Part shown: one piece after another, positions 34,479 through 42,172 of the stretch
Layout of the letters: every line of letters begins with the position of its first letter
Position numbering within the stretch: position 1 is the first letter of the stretch
Assembly: GCF_001298675.1 (NCBI RefSeq)
Contig: NZ_CYIG01000007.1
Span: 124,001-188,000, forward strand
Direction of reading: 5' to 3'
DNA length: 64,000 nucleotides
Source: Paenacidovorax caeni
Lineage (GTDB): Bacteria; Pseudomonadota; Gammaproteobacteria; Burkholderiales; Burkholderiaceae_C
The notes under the pieces: model-generated
Told to the model about the DNA's origin: nothing
Database searches by the model: none
What the model saw: only the letters and a program-made list of their open reading frames with translations
Position numbers and translations under genes: made by a program

Positions 34479-34712
34479 TCAAGACTCCTTGTTGTTGGTA
34501 GTGAAGGCGCCGCGCACGCGGCGCGCCAGGTGCCGCCCCAGGCCGCAGCCCAGGCCCACCAGCACGATGCCCGTGATGCTGGAGCTGTCGTAGCCCTCGG
34601 TGAAGATGTCCAGCCCCAGCATGCGGCCAATGCCATAGCCCGCCAGGGCGCCGCCCAGGAAGCCCGCGGCGTCGGTCACGCCCTCCAGCAGCAGTTGCCG
34701 GGTGCTTGTCAT
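34479..34712 (-). CDS. Small glycine-rich membrane protein, unknown function
   Basis: A 77-residue protein with two hydrophobic glycine-rich segments, AAGFLGGALAGYGIGRMLGL and TGIVLVGLGCGLG, separated by DIFTEGYDSSS, and a basic end RHLARRVRGAF. It looks like a two-helix membrane hairpin. It lies 21 nt after moxR, and its stop comes 2 nt before the GNAT ATG, so it is part of the same transcript. I do not recognise a named family. The good spacing and absence of an overlapping alternative gene favour a real gene. Confidence 0.7.
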   Translation of the reverse strand: MTSTRQLLLEGVTDAAGFLGGALAGYGIGRMLGLDIFTEGYDSSSITGIVLVGLGCGLGRHLARRVRGAFTTNNKES

Positions 34713-34733
34713 GGCAGGTTCTTTCGCATGTGG

Positions 34734-35576
34734 TCAGCGGTTGCGCTGGTTCATGAATACCAGCTTCTCGAACAGGCTCACGTCCTGCTCGTTCTTCAGC
34801 AGCGCGCCCACCAGCGGCGGCACGGCCACCTTGTTGTCGGCGCTTTGCAGCGCTTCGAGCGGAATCTCTTCGGCCAGAAGCAGCTTGAGCCAGTCGATGA
34901 GCTCGCTGGTCGAGGGCTTTTTCTTCAGGCCCGGCAGATTGCGGATGTCGTAGAAGTTCTTCATCGCCACGGTGAGCAGCTCGCTCTTGAGCGTGGGGAA
35001 GTGCACGTCGACGATCTTCTTCATCGTCTCGGCCTCGGGGAACTTGATGTAGTGGAAGAAGCAGCGGCGCAGGAAGGCGTCGGGCAGTTCCTTTTCGTTG
35101 TTCGAGGTGATGAACACCAGCGGACGGTGCTTGGCGCGGACCATCTCGCGCGTCTCGTAGCAGTAGAACTCCATGCGGTCGAGTTCACGCAGCAGGTCGT
35201 TGGGGAATTCGATGTCGGCCTTGTCGATTTCGTCGATCAGCAGTGCCACCGGCTGGTCGGCGGTGAAGGCCTGCCACAGCACGCCTTTGACGATGTAGTT
35301 CTGGATGTCCTTGACCTTTTCGTCGCCCAGCTGCGAATCGCGCAGGCGGCTCACCGCGTCGTATTCGTACAGGCCCTGCTGCGCCTTGGTGGTGGACTTG
35401 ATATGCCACTGCAGCAGCGGCATGCCGAGCGCCTGCGCCACTTCCTCGGCCAGCATGGTCTTGCCCGTACCGGGCTCGCCCTTGACCAGCAATGGGCGCT
35501 GCAGCTTGATGGCCGCGTTCACGGCCAGCATCAAATCCTGGGTGGCAACGTAATTCTGGGAACCTTGGAATTTCAT
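34734..35576 (-). CDS. MoxR-type AAA+ ATPase
   Basis: A 280-residue AAA+ ATPase with Walker A GEPGTGKT (33-40), Walker B ALLIDEID (111-118), sensor 1 in VFITSNNEKELPDAFLRR, and the MoxR-type insert LYEYDAVSRLRDSQLG. MoxR proteins act as chaperones with VWA partners to mature or activate multi-protein complexes. The partner here is probably the CoxE-like VWA protein encoded downstream on the same strand. The start is ATG 35576; an upstream in-frame extension enters the intergenic region and has no similarity. The gene is divergent from a dihaem cytochrome c with 106 bp between. Confidence 0.93.
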   Translation of the reverse strand: MKFQGSQNYVATQDLMLAVNAAIKLQRPLLVKGEPGTGKTMLAEEVAQALGMPLLQWHIKSTTKAQQGLYEYDAVSRLRDSQLGDEKVKDIQNYIVKGVLWQAFTADQPVALLIDEIDKADIEFPNDLLRELDRMEFYCYETREMVRAKHRPLVFITSNNEKELPDAFLRRCFFHYIKFPEAETMKKIVDVHFPTLKSELLTVAMKNFYDIRNLPGLKKKPSTSELIDWLKLLLAEEIPLEALQSADNKVAVPPLVGALLKNEQDVSLFEKLVFMNQRNR

Positions 35577-35682
35577 GGATTGCGCAACGGGTGGAATATT
35601 GATAAAAGTGCTTGACAAGCGTCTTTGGCAATTGCCGACGGCTTTTGCCAGGGCAACCGATCCACCTGATTGTGCGCGCAAA

Positions 35683-36339
35683 ATGACCAAAACCTGGACC
35701 ATCCTCGCTGGCTTGTCGGTCGCATGGGCGACGGGCGCTCTTCATGCGGCTGAGATTCAAGGCGATGCCGGCGCGGGCGCGCAGAAGAACGCCCAGTGCA
35801 TCGGCTGCCACGGCATACCGGGCTACCGCGCGACCTTCCCGCAGGTGCACCAGGTGCCCATGATCTCCGGCCAGGGCGCGGGCTACATCGCCGCGGCCTT
35901 GCATGCCTACAAAAAGGGGGAGCGCAAGCACCCTACCATGCGCGGCGTGGCCGAGTCGCTGTCCGACCAAGACATTGCCGATCTGGCTGCGTACTACCAG
36001 CAAAGCGCCGGCGCTGCGGCACCGCAGCCCACCCCCGCTCCCACGCCCGAGGTGGCGGCGCTGCTGCAAAAAGGCGGCTGCGTGGCCTGCCACGGCGCCA
36101 ACTTTGCGCAGCCGCTGGACCCGTCCTACCCCAAGCTTGCGGGCCAGCACGCAGACTACCTGTTCGTCGCCCTCAAGGCCTACAAGGGCGAGGGCCGGGC
36201 CTCCCTCATCGGCCGCAGCAACGGCATCATGGCCGGTGTGGCGCAACAGTTCTCCAATGCCGAGCTCCAAGCGCTGGCCGGTTACATGGGCGCGCTCGAC
36301 GGAGGGCTGCGCACGGTGCCCGAGCCGCGCTTTCGTTGA
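35683..36339 (+). CDS. Dihaem cytochrome c (c4-like)
   Basis: A 218-residue secreted protein: signal peptide in the first 20 residues (WTILAGLSVAWATGALHA), then two cytochrome c domains with haem sites CIGCH (about residue 42) and CVACH (about 136), linked by a Pro/Ala/Thr stretch. Candidate axial methionines are in HPTMRGVAESLSDQDI and SNGIMAGVAQQFS. Paired domains of this type are c4 or class I dihaem proteins that shuttle electrons in the periplasm, possibly to the caa3 oxidase encoded about 8 kb away. The stop codon coincides with the first base of a large palindromic element. Confidence 0.92.
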   Translation: MTKTWTILAGLSVAWATGALHAAEIQGDAGAGAQKNAQCIGCHGIPGYRATFPQVHQVPMISGQGAGYIAAALHAYKKGERKHPTMRGVAESLSDQDIADLAAYYQQSAGAAAPQPTPAPTPEVAALLQKGGCVACHGANFAQPLDPSYPKLAGQHADYLFVALKAYKGEGRASLIGRSNGIMAGVAQQFSNAELQALAGYMGALDGGLRTVPEPRFR

Positions 36340-36499
36340 GAACGTGTGAACGAATTCGCCATGCCCGCTCATCACGCCAAAACACGCCCCCTCGGCGTTG
36401 CAAATGCTCGCCATAGCACAAGCTATGGCTGCGCTTTGCGCCTTGATGGGCCGCGTTGTGGCGCGCTGCTCGGCCACGCCGGATTCATTCACACGTTCT
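36339..36499. mobile_element. Putative MITE: 161-bp palindromic element
   Basis: Terminal inverted repeats AGAACGTGTGAACGAATTC (36339-36357) and its near-complement at 36481-36499 enclose a sequence that keeps mirroring itself inwards to an exact 8-bp stem GCCATAGC-ACAA-GCTATGGC at 36410-36429. The centre of that stem is also the centre of the element, so the entire 161 bp can fold into one imperfect hairpin. No transposase is encoded. The left end starts on the last base of the cytochrome c stop codon. Size, symmetry and lack of coding capacity fit a MITE; a large structured RNA is the alternative. Confidence 0.65.
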
Positions 36500-36854
36500 G
36501 ACGCGGCGCGGCGGCAATCTGGCACAGTCCGGTGCGGTATTGTGGCCAAAAAGTGAGTACGGGCTTACAGTTCAGGTCATGCTTTTCTTGGTCTCCACCC
36601 CTTGCGTGCGTATGGCGCGGCTGGCTGCTGCTGCGGCCCGCAGCGCGCGCGTCCTGCGCCGCATCGGGGTCTTGGCACCGGTGTCACCGGCGGCGCACCC
36701 TCGCGCCCGGCGGTCGCTCCACAGCTGAGCGTCATCCAGCCACCGCCGGGCTGGGCCGTGGCCCTTGCAGCCCGGCGTTTTGCAGGGATGACGCGCGCTT
36801 CGGCACCCCTGCTGCGGTGCCGCCTTCCCTCGCCCTGCCTGGAGACCGTTCCCG
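36500..36854. other. Non-coding stretch, no gene recognised
   Basis: 355 bp between the palindromic element and the universal stress gene. Short open frames exist on both strands, but none has recognisable similarity, a convincing ribosome site, or codon bias like its neighbours. It contains GGCACCGGTGTCACCGGC, a small imperfect palindrome. I see no tRNA, riboswitch or clear promoter. Confidence 0.6.
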
Positions 36855-37700
36855 ATGCGCCTGCACACCGTTGTCGCCCTGACTGATTTTTCCACCGCCG
36901 CCGAGCATGCCGTGGACCGCGCCGCCCAACTGGCGGCAGCGCACCAGGCACGCCTGCACCTTTTGTACGCCGCGCAGCACCATGACCCGCGCTTCGCCGA
37001 TCCGCAGGCGCGGCTGGAGCAACGCGCGCGCCAGCTCGGCCGCCGCCATGGCCTGCCGGTCACGGCCTTGCATGGCGCAGGGCAGGGCGTGGTGGCCGAC
37101 GCACTGCAGGCCGCCGCGCAAGCCGACCTGCTGGTGCTGGACCGGCGCATGCAATCAGGCTGGCATGCCTGGTGGCGGCCTTGCGTGCTGGCGCAGCTGC
37201 TGCGGCGCGCACCCTGCCCGGTGCTGGTGGTGCAGCAGCCTGCGCAGGGCGCATACGGGCATGTGCTGGTGGCGCTCGACGCCGCTCCCGCGGTGCCCGC
37301 GCTGCTGCGTTACGCCGGGGCGCTGGAGGTGTCGGCGCGCGTGGAGCTGTTCCATGCCTGCCCGGTGCGCGGGCCGTGCGATGCCACGCTGGCCTACCGT
37401 AGCCAGGAGCAGTGGCGCGTGCGCCTGTCCGACGCCTTCGAGGCACGGCGCAACCGCGTGGATCTGCGCGTGGGCGCGCAGGACCTGGCACGCCAGCTGG
37501 TGGTGCAGCAGGAGCGCGTGGGGGCCGACCTGATCGTGCTCGGCCACCGGCGCCGTGGCCTCCTGACCGAAACCCTGCGGGGCGCGGTAGCGCGGCGCCT
37601 GCTGCAGGGCGTGCGCTGCGACGTGCTGGTGGTGCCGCACGATGGTGCGTCACAGCCCCAGGAGCGCCGCCAGGCCGTGGCGGCGCCCGGGTGGGGCTAG
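36855..37700 (+). CDS. Universal stress protein, tandem UspA domains
   Basis: A 281-residue cytoplasmic protein of two UspA-like alpha/beta domains (about 1-130 and 132-270). The first begins LHTVVALTDFSTAAEHAVDRA and ends CPVLVVQQ; the second begins YGHVLVALDAAP and ends CDVLVVPHD. The second domain has GADLIVLGHRRRGLLTETLRGAVARRLL, close to the ATP-binding G-2x-G-9x-G pattern, whereas the equivalent part of the first (DLLVLDRRMQSGWHAWW) lacks it. Such tandem proteins are linked to stress and redox adaptation. It ends 3 bp from the convergent DUF1841 gene. Confidence 0.88.
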   Translation: MRLHTVVALTDFSTAAEHAVDRAAQLAAAHQARLHLLYAAQHHDPRFADPQARLEQRARQLGRRHGLPVTALHGAGQGVVADALQAAAQADLLVLDRRMQSGWHAWWRPCVLAQLLRRAPCPVLVVQQPAQGAYGHVLVALDAAPAVPALLRYAGALEVSARVELFHACPVRGPCDATLAYRSQEQWRVRLSDAFEARRNRVDLRVGAQDLARQLVVQQERVGADLIVLGHRRRGLLTETLRGAVARRLLQGVRCDVLVVPHDGASQPQERRQAVAAPGWG

Positions 37701-37703
37701 AGG

Positions 37704-38138
37704 TCAGTCGCGCGTGGCGCGGCGCTGCACGGCGGCCACGTAGGCGTCGCCATCGGGCGGGCGGCCCGAGCGCTGGCTCTCCCACAGCATCTGGCCCAGG
37801 CATTCCATGGCGGCGTGGTGCGCGTCGTGCAGCGAGTCCAGCCGCCGCGACAGCAGCTCCACCGCCTGGCGGATGCCACGCGGCTGGTCAATGCTGCATT
37901 GCTCGCTGATCGACAGGTGCATCGACAGGTGCAGGAAGGGATTGGTGCGCTCCGGTTCGGCGTCGTAGTTGCGCGCCAGCGCCGCGTCCAGGTCGGACAG
38001 CTCGGCGTGGTATTCGGGGTGCTCGGCAATCCACAGGCTGGCCAGGGTCTCGATGGCTTCCATCGGCTGGCTGGCCTGGGCCTTGGCATGTACGGCGCAG
38101 AAAAAACGCCGCACGTCGGCTTGGGTGGGGTTGAACAT
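37704..38138 (-). CDS. DUF1841 family protein
   Basis: A 144-residue protein starting MFNPTQADVRRFFC. The conserved core has HPEYHAELSDLDAALARNY and NPFLHLSMHLSISEQ, typical of the DUF1841 family, which is widespread in betaproteobacteria and has no assigned function. The pattern of conserved His and acidic residues suggests a helical, possibly metal-binding fold, but that is conjecture. It lies 32 bp downstream of the Kef-type antiporter on the same strand. Confidence 0.87.
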   Translation of the reverse strand: MFNPTQADVRRFFCAVHAKAQASQPMEAIETLASLWIAEHPEYHAELSDLDAALARNYDAEPERTNPFLHLSMHLSISEQCSIDQPRGIRQAVELLSRRLDSLHDAHHAAMECLGQMLWESQRSGRPPDGDAYVAAVQRRATRD

Positions 38139-38170
38139 AGGGCGCGCAGCGTAGCACGCGGGCGGGGCGA

Positions 38171-40000
38171 TCAACCGGGTGGCGGGGTTTGCCGCGCCTG
38201 CTGCTCCTGGCGTTCCTTGGCTATTTGCTCGACGAGCTGCTGGCGGCCTTGCCGGGCCACGGCGATGAATTTCTCGCGGTTTTTGTGGTGCGGGTACATG
38301 CGCTCGATGAGCGCGGTGTTGTGGCTGCGAAAGCGCTGCGTCACGCGCTGCGCCTCGTCACGGTTCAGCCCCATGCTTTCCAGCACGGTGCGCGCGCTGC
38401 ACAGGCTGGACTCGAACAGCTCGCGCTCGATGTGCGCCACGCCCAGGTCGCGCAGCTGGTTCCAGTGTGTGATGTCGCGCGCCCGCGCCACGATGGTGAG
38501 GTGGGGGAAATGCTTGCGCGCCATCTGCACGATCTTGAGGGACTGCTCCGGCGCATCCACCGCCACCACCAGGATGCGCGCCTGCTGCGCACCCGCGATG
38601 CGCAGCAGGTTCAGCCGCGTGGCGTCGCCATAGTGCACGCGGTAGCCGAAGGTGCGCGCGGCTTCGAGCATCTCCACGCTGTGGTCCAGCACTGTGGTGG
38701 GAATACCCTGCGCCAGCAGCACGCGCGCCACGATCTGCCCATAGCGCCCGAAGCCGGCAATGATGACGGGCGCTTCCTGCGGCTCGGACAGCTCGGGTTC
38801 CGCGCTGGCGGCGGGCTGTGCGGCGAAGCGGCGCAGCAGCACACGGTCGAGCAGCACCAGCAGCAGCGGCGACAGCAGCATGGACAGCGCCACCGCGCCC
38901 GTCAGCAGCGAGGCCGTGGCACGGGTGAGCACCTGTTCGGTGGCGGCGGTCTGGAACACCACGAAGGCAAATTCGCCCCCCTGCGCCAGCAGCAGCGTGA
39001 AGATCGGGCGCTCCTGCCGCGTGATGCCCGCGCCCCAGGCCAGCGCGTAGATCACCACCGCCTTCAGCGCCAGGAAGCCCAGCACCAGCAGCGCCATCAG
39101 CCCCGGCGCGCGCAGCAGCGCGCCGAAGTCGATCGACATGCCCACGGCCATGAAGAACAGGCCGAGCAGCAGGCCCTTGAAGGGTTCGATGTCGCTTTCC
39201 AGTTCGCGCCGGTACTCGCTGTCGGCCAGCAGCACGCCGGCCAGGAAGGCGCCCAGCGCCATCGACAGGCCCACCTGCACCATCAGCATGGCGATGCCCA
39301 CCACCAGCAGCAGCGCCGCGGCGGTGAAGATCTCGGGCGTGCGGCTTTGTGCGATCCAGCGCAGCACCGGGCGCAGCAGCAGGTGCCCGCCGAGAACGAT
39401 GGCGCCCACCACGCCCACGGTCTTGAGGGCCTGCAGCAGCGCGTGTCCGGCCTCGGGGGGCGTGTCGGTGGTATCCACCACGCCGCCCAGCAGCGGCAGC
39501 AGCGCCAGGATGGGGATGGCGGCGATGTCCTGGAACAGCAGGATGGAGAACGTGGCCTGGCCGCTGCCTGAGCGCAGTTGCCCGCGCTCGGCCAGCACCT
39601 GCAGCGCGATGGCCGTGGACGACAGCGCCAGGCCCAGCGCCCCCACCAAGCTCTCGCGCCAGGGCAGGCCCGCCAGCCACCCGGCGCCGTACAGCACGGC
39701 GGCGCAGCCCGCGAGCTGGGCGCTGCCCAGCCCGAGGATGGGGCGGTGCAGGCTCCACAGGCGCTGCGGCTGCAGCTCCAGCCCCACCAGGAACAGCATC
39801 AGCACCACGCCGAATTCGGAGAATTCGAGAATGTTCTGCACGTCGCTCACCAGCCCCAGCCCCCACGGCCCAATGGCAATGCCCGCCGCCAGGTAGCCGA
39901 TGATGGCGCCCAGGCCCAGCGCCCGTGCAATGGGTACGGCCAGCACGGCCGCGGTCAGGTACAGGAAACCGTAGGTGAGCCAGGTCGGTGCGTGGGCCAT
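38171..40000 (-). CDS. Kef-type K+/H+ antiporter (CPA2 family)
   Basis: A 609-residue protein with a CPA2 cation/proton exchanger domain of about 12 helices (residues 5-385) and a cytoplasmic RCK/TrkA-N domain (about 400-520, VIIAGFGRYGQIVARVLLAQG). The family's FLVGLELQPQRLW and the FQDIAAIPILALLPLLG helix with its ion-binding Asp are visible. In Escherichia coli KefB and KefC, glutathione adducts open the system during electrophile stress. Length and RCK domain match KefB/KefC, but no KefF/KefG partner is nearby. ATG 40000 is preferred; two upstream ATGs add a non-conserved Pro-rich extension. Confidence 0.9.
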   Translation of the reverse strand: MAHAPTWLTYGFLYLTAAVLAVPIARALGLGAIIGYLAAGIAIGPWGLGLVSDVQNILEFSEFGVVLMLFLVGLELQPQRLWSLHRPILGLGSAQLAGCAAVLYGAGWLAGLPWRESLVGALGLALSSTAIALQVLAERGQLRSGSGQATFSILLFQDIAAIPILALLPLLGGVVDTTDTPPEAGHALLQALKTVGVVGAIVLGGHLLLRPVLRWIAQSRTPEIFTAAALLLVVGIAMLMVQVGLSMALGAFLAGVLLADSEYRRELESDIEPFKGLLLGLFFMAVGMSIDFGALLRAPGLMALLVLGFLALKAVVIYALAWGAGITRQERPIFTLLLAQGGEFAFVVFQTAATEQVLTRATASLLTGAVALSMLLSPLLLVLLDRVLLRRFAAQPAASAEPELSEPQEAPVIIAGFGRYGQIVARVLLAQGIPTTVLDHSVEMLEAARTFGYRVHYGDATRLNLLRIAGAQQARILVVAVDAPEQSLKIVQMARKHFPHLTIVARARDITHWNQLRDLGVAHIERELFESSLCSARTVLESMGLNRDEAQRVTQRFRSHNTALIERMYPHHKNREKFIAVARQGRQQLVEQIAKERQEQQARQTPPPG

Positions 40001-40080
40001 GGGGAGTGTGGTGGGGAGGGGCGGTGGCATTGTGGCACCGGCCCCCATGCAACGTGCCGCAGGCCCGATTGGTTGACCAG

Positions 40081-40140
40081 GATGCTATCGTTTGAATAGC
40101 TGCTGGCGCCTGATCCGTGGGCGCCAGGGGTACTTTTGGC
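40081..40140 (+). repeat. Dispersed hairpin repeat, copy 7
   Basis: Located between the divergent Kef and LysE genes. Its stem has changed to TGGCGCC...GGCGCCA where other copies have TAGCGCTT...AAGCGCTA; both arms changed together, so base pairing is kept. The leading GATGCTATC is intact. Confidence 0.85.
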
Positions 40141-40191
40141 ATACCATCTTGCCCTTGCCTATTCTTCGCCTGTTTGGCGCTGCGTTTTGCC

Positions 40192-40830
40192 ATGGACCTG
40201 CACACCTGGATCGCCTTCTTCGCTGCCTGCTGCCTGATCGCCATTTCGCCTGGGTCGGGCGCGGTACTGTCCATGAGCCACGGCCTGTCGTTCGGTGTAC
40301 GCCGCACCAGCGCCACCATCCTGGGGCTGCAGCTGGGGCTGCTGCTCATCCTGCTGGTGGCTGGGGCGGGGGTGGGCTCGCTGCTGCTGGCGTCAGAGAC
40401 GGCGTTTTCCCTCGTCAAGGTGCTGGGCGCGTGCTACCTCATCTACCTGGGCTGGATGCAGTGGCGCGCCGGCGCTGCCGCGCCGCTGCTGGGCGAGCAG
40501 GCCGAGCCGGCGGGGTCGTGGCAAAAGCGCTGCCTCACAGGCTTCCTGACCAACGCCACCAACCCCAAGGGCATCATCTTCATGGTGGCGGTGCTGCCGC
40601 AGTTCATGACCGAGGCGCGTCCGCTGTGGCTGCAGCTGCTGGTGATGGCCGTCACCATGCTGAGCGTGGATGTGGTGGTGATGCACGGCTACGCTGCCGG
40701 GGCCAGCGCCATGCGCCGCCTGCTGCGCAGCGCCCAGGCCGTGCGCACGCAGAACCGCGTGTTTGGCGGCCTGCTCATGGCCGTGGGCGCGGGGCTGTTC
40801 TTCGTCAAGCGCGGCGGCGAGCATGCTTGA
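40192..40830 (+). CDS. LysE/RhtB family amino-acid exporter
   Basis: A 212-residue inner-membrane protein with five to six hydrophobic helices. Family marks are the N-terminal FFAACCLIAISPGSGAVLSMSHGLSFG (shown in part: AISPGSG), LGACYLIYLGWMQWR, and FLTNATNPKGIIFMVAVLPQF. RhtB-type proteins expel homoserine, threonine or related compounds; the substrate here is unknown. The ATG at 40192 begins just before the first helix. The stop codon TGA is in the first bases of the next dispersed repeat. Confidence 0.9.
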   Translation: MDLHTWIAFFAACCLIAISPGSGAVLSMSHGLSFGVRRTSATILGLQLGLLLILLVAGAGVGSLLLASETAFSLVKVLGACYLIYLGWMQWRAGAAAPLLGEQAEPAGSWQKRCLTGFLTNATNPKGIIFMVAVLPQFMTEARPLWLQLLVMAVTMLSVDVVVMHGYAAGASAMRRLLRSAQAVRTQNRVFGGLLMAVGAGLFFVKRGGEHA

Positions 40831-40882
40831 TTTTTCATAGCGCCTGGTGCTTGCTGCGCGCGCGCTGGAGGCCATTTGGGCC
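40825..40882 (+). repeat. Dispersed hairpin repeat, copy 8
   Basis: A diverged copy between the LysE and parA genes: TTTTTCATAGCGCCTGGTGCTT then CGCGCTGGAGGCCATTTGGGCC. It starts at the LysE stop codon. Confidence 0.7.
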
Positions 40883-40912
40883 ATGAACGGATGAATTCCA
40901 AAGGAGGTCGAT

Positions 40913-41530
40913 ATGCCGGTGGTCGTGGTGGCCAATCCCAAAGGCGGCGTGGGCAAATCCACGCTGGCGACGAACATCGCTGGCTACTGGGCCAGCCAGG
41001 GGCACGCGGTGATGCTCGGCGATGCCGACCGCCAGCAGTCCTCGCGCCTGTGGCTGTCGCTGCGGCCCGAGAACGTGCGCCCCATCGGCACCTGGGACAT
41101 CCACAGTGACTTCATCGCCAAGCCGCCGCGCGGCACCACACACGTCGTCATCGACACGCCCGGCGGTCTCAACGGCTGGCGCATGGGCGACCTGCTGAAG
41201 ATCGCCGACAAGCTCGTGGTACCGCTGCAGCCCAGCGTGTTCGACATCTTCTCCACGCGCAGCTTTCTCGACGAGCTGGCCACCCAGCGCAAGGGCCACG
41301 CGCTGGAGGTCGGCCTGGTGGGCATGCGCGTGGACCGGCGCACCCTGGCCGCCGACCGGTTGCAGCAGTTCATGGAAGAGCAGGGCCTGCCCGTGCTCGG
41401 CACGCTGCGTCCCACGCAGAACTATGTGCACCTGGCGGCGCACGGCCTGACGCTGTTCGACCTGGCGCCGGGGCGCGTGGCGCGCGACCTGGAGCAGTGG
41501 CAGGGCATTACCGCCTGGCTCGACGCTTAG
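40913..41530 (+). CDS. Orphan ParA-family ATPase
   Basis: A 205-residue deviant-Walker ATPase. NPKGGVGKST at residues 8-17 has the extra signature lysine, DADRQQSS is the switch I region, and HVVIDTPGGLNG the Walker B. C-terminal text VVPLQPSVFDIFSTRSFL matches small ParA proteins of proteobacteria that are not linked to chromosome segregation. No parB or centromere-like repeats are adjacent. Such orphans can position chemosensory arrays, pili or carboxysome-like cargo, or be without known role. A chemosensory system is encoded some 27 kb away, but a link would be speculation. AGGAGG lies 9 nt upstream of the ATG. Confidence 0.9.
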   Translation: MPVVVVANPKGGVGKSTLATNIAGYWASQGHAVMLGDADRQQSSRLWLSLRPENVRPIGTWDIHSDFIAKPPRGTTHVVIDTPGGLNGWRMGDLLKIADKLVVPLQPSVFDIFSTRSFLDELATQRKGHALEVGLVGMRVDRRTLAADRLQQFMEEQGLPVLGTLRPTQNYVHLAAHGLTLFDLAPGRVARDLEQWQGITAWLDA

Positions 41531-41637
41531 GCTGCCGCAGGCTACCGACATGGCGCGTGTCCATGCGGGTTTGTGCGGGGCGCGGGATGTCACGCGGCCG
41601 ACATGCCCGCTGCCTGGGGCGCCGCTACATTGAAGGC

Positions 41638-42102
41638 ATGAAAACCTTTCAGACATATTCCGAAGTCATCGCCAGCGTAGGCCAGGAAGTGGCCGTGACC
41701 GACTGGATCACCATCACGCAGGAGCAGGTCAACCAGTTCGCCGAGGCCACGGGCGACCACCAGTGGATCCACGTCGATCCCGAGCGTGCACGCTCCGGCC
41801 CGTTTGGGGCGCCCATCGCGCACGGTTTTCTCACGCTGTCGCTGATTCCGCGCTTCTTCGAGTCCGCTTTCGCCATTGAGGGCGCGCGCATGGGCGTCAA
41901 CTATGGCCTCAACCGGGTGCGTTTTACCTCTCCCGTGCCCGTGGGCAGCCGCCTGCGTGCCCGCCTGACGCTGCAGGCCGCCGAGCCTCTGGAGCCCGAG
42001 GGCCTGCAGATGACCTGGCTGGTGACCGTGGAGCGCGAGGGCGCGGACAAGCCCGCCTGCGTGGCGGAGTCGCTGGCGCGCAGCTACGGTGCGCGCGCCT
42101 GA
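41638..42102 (+). CDS. MaoC-family (R)-specific enoyl-CoA hydratase-like protein
   Basis: A 154-residue single hot-dog fold protein. The hydratase motif FAEATGDHQWIHVDPERA (about residues 34-51) contains the catalytic Asp and His, followed by APIAHGFLTLSL. Relatives hydrate trans-2-enoyl-CoA to (R)-3-hydroxyacyl-CoA in beta-oxidation or PHA supply. The substrate is inferred only. ATG 41638 is chosen because the conserved region starts there; an open extension upstream to 41497 overlaps the parA end and has no similarity. Confidence 0.9.
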   Translation: MKTFQTYSEVIASVGQEVAVTDWITITQEQVNQFAEATGDHQWIHVDPERARSGPFGAPIAHGFLTLSLIPRFFESAFAIEGARMGVNYGLNRVRFTSPVPVGSRLRARLTLQAAEPLEPEGLQMTWLVTVEREGADKPACVAESLARSYGARA

Positions 42103-42112
42103 TACGCGCTAG

Positions 42113-42172
42113 CTACTTCTTTAATAGCTGCTAGCGCTCTCCAGTAAAGCGCTAGAGGCATTTTTTGTTCTT
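42113..42172 (+). repeat. Dispersed hairpin repeat, copy 9
   Basis: Between convergent MaoC and trmL. The core CTAGCGCTCTCCAGTAAAGCG is followed by CTAGAGGCATTTTTTG, so on the plus strand it has hairpin plus T-run and should act as an intrinsic terminator for the MaoC gene. The trmL stop lies at its edge. Confidence 0.85.

Noticed and set aside
35577-35682. Sigma-70 promoter TTGACA at 35612 for the dihaem cytochrome c gene
   Set aside because: The -35 hexamer is perfect, but no acceptable -10 lies 15-19 bp downstream.
40001-40048. Longer N-terminus for the Kef antiporter
   Set aside because: The added Pro/Thr-rich residues are not family-like and no ribosome site precedes the earlier ATGs.
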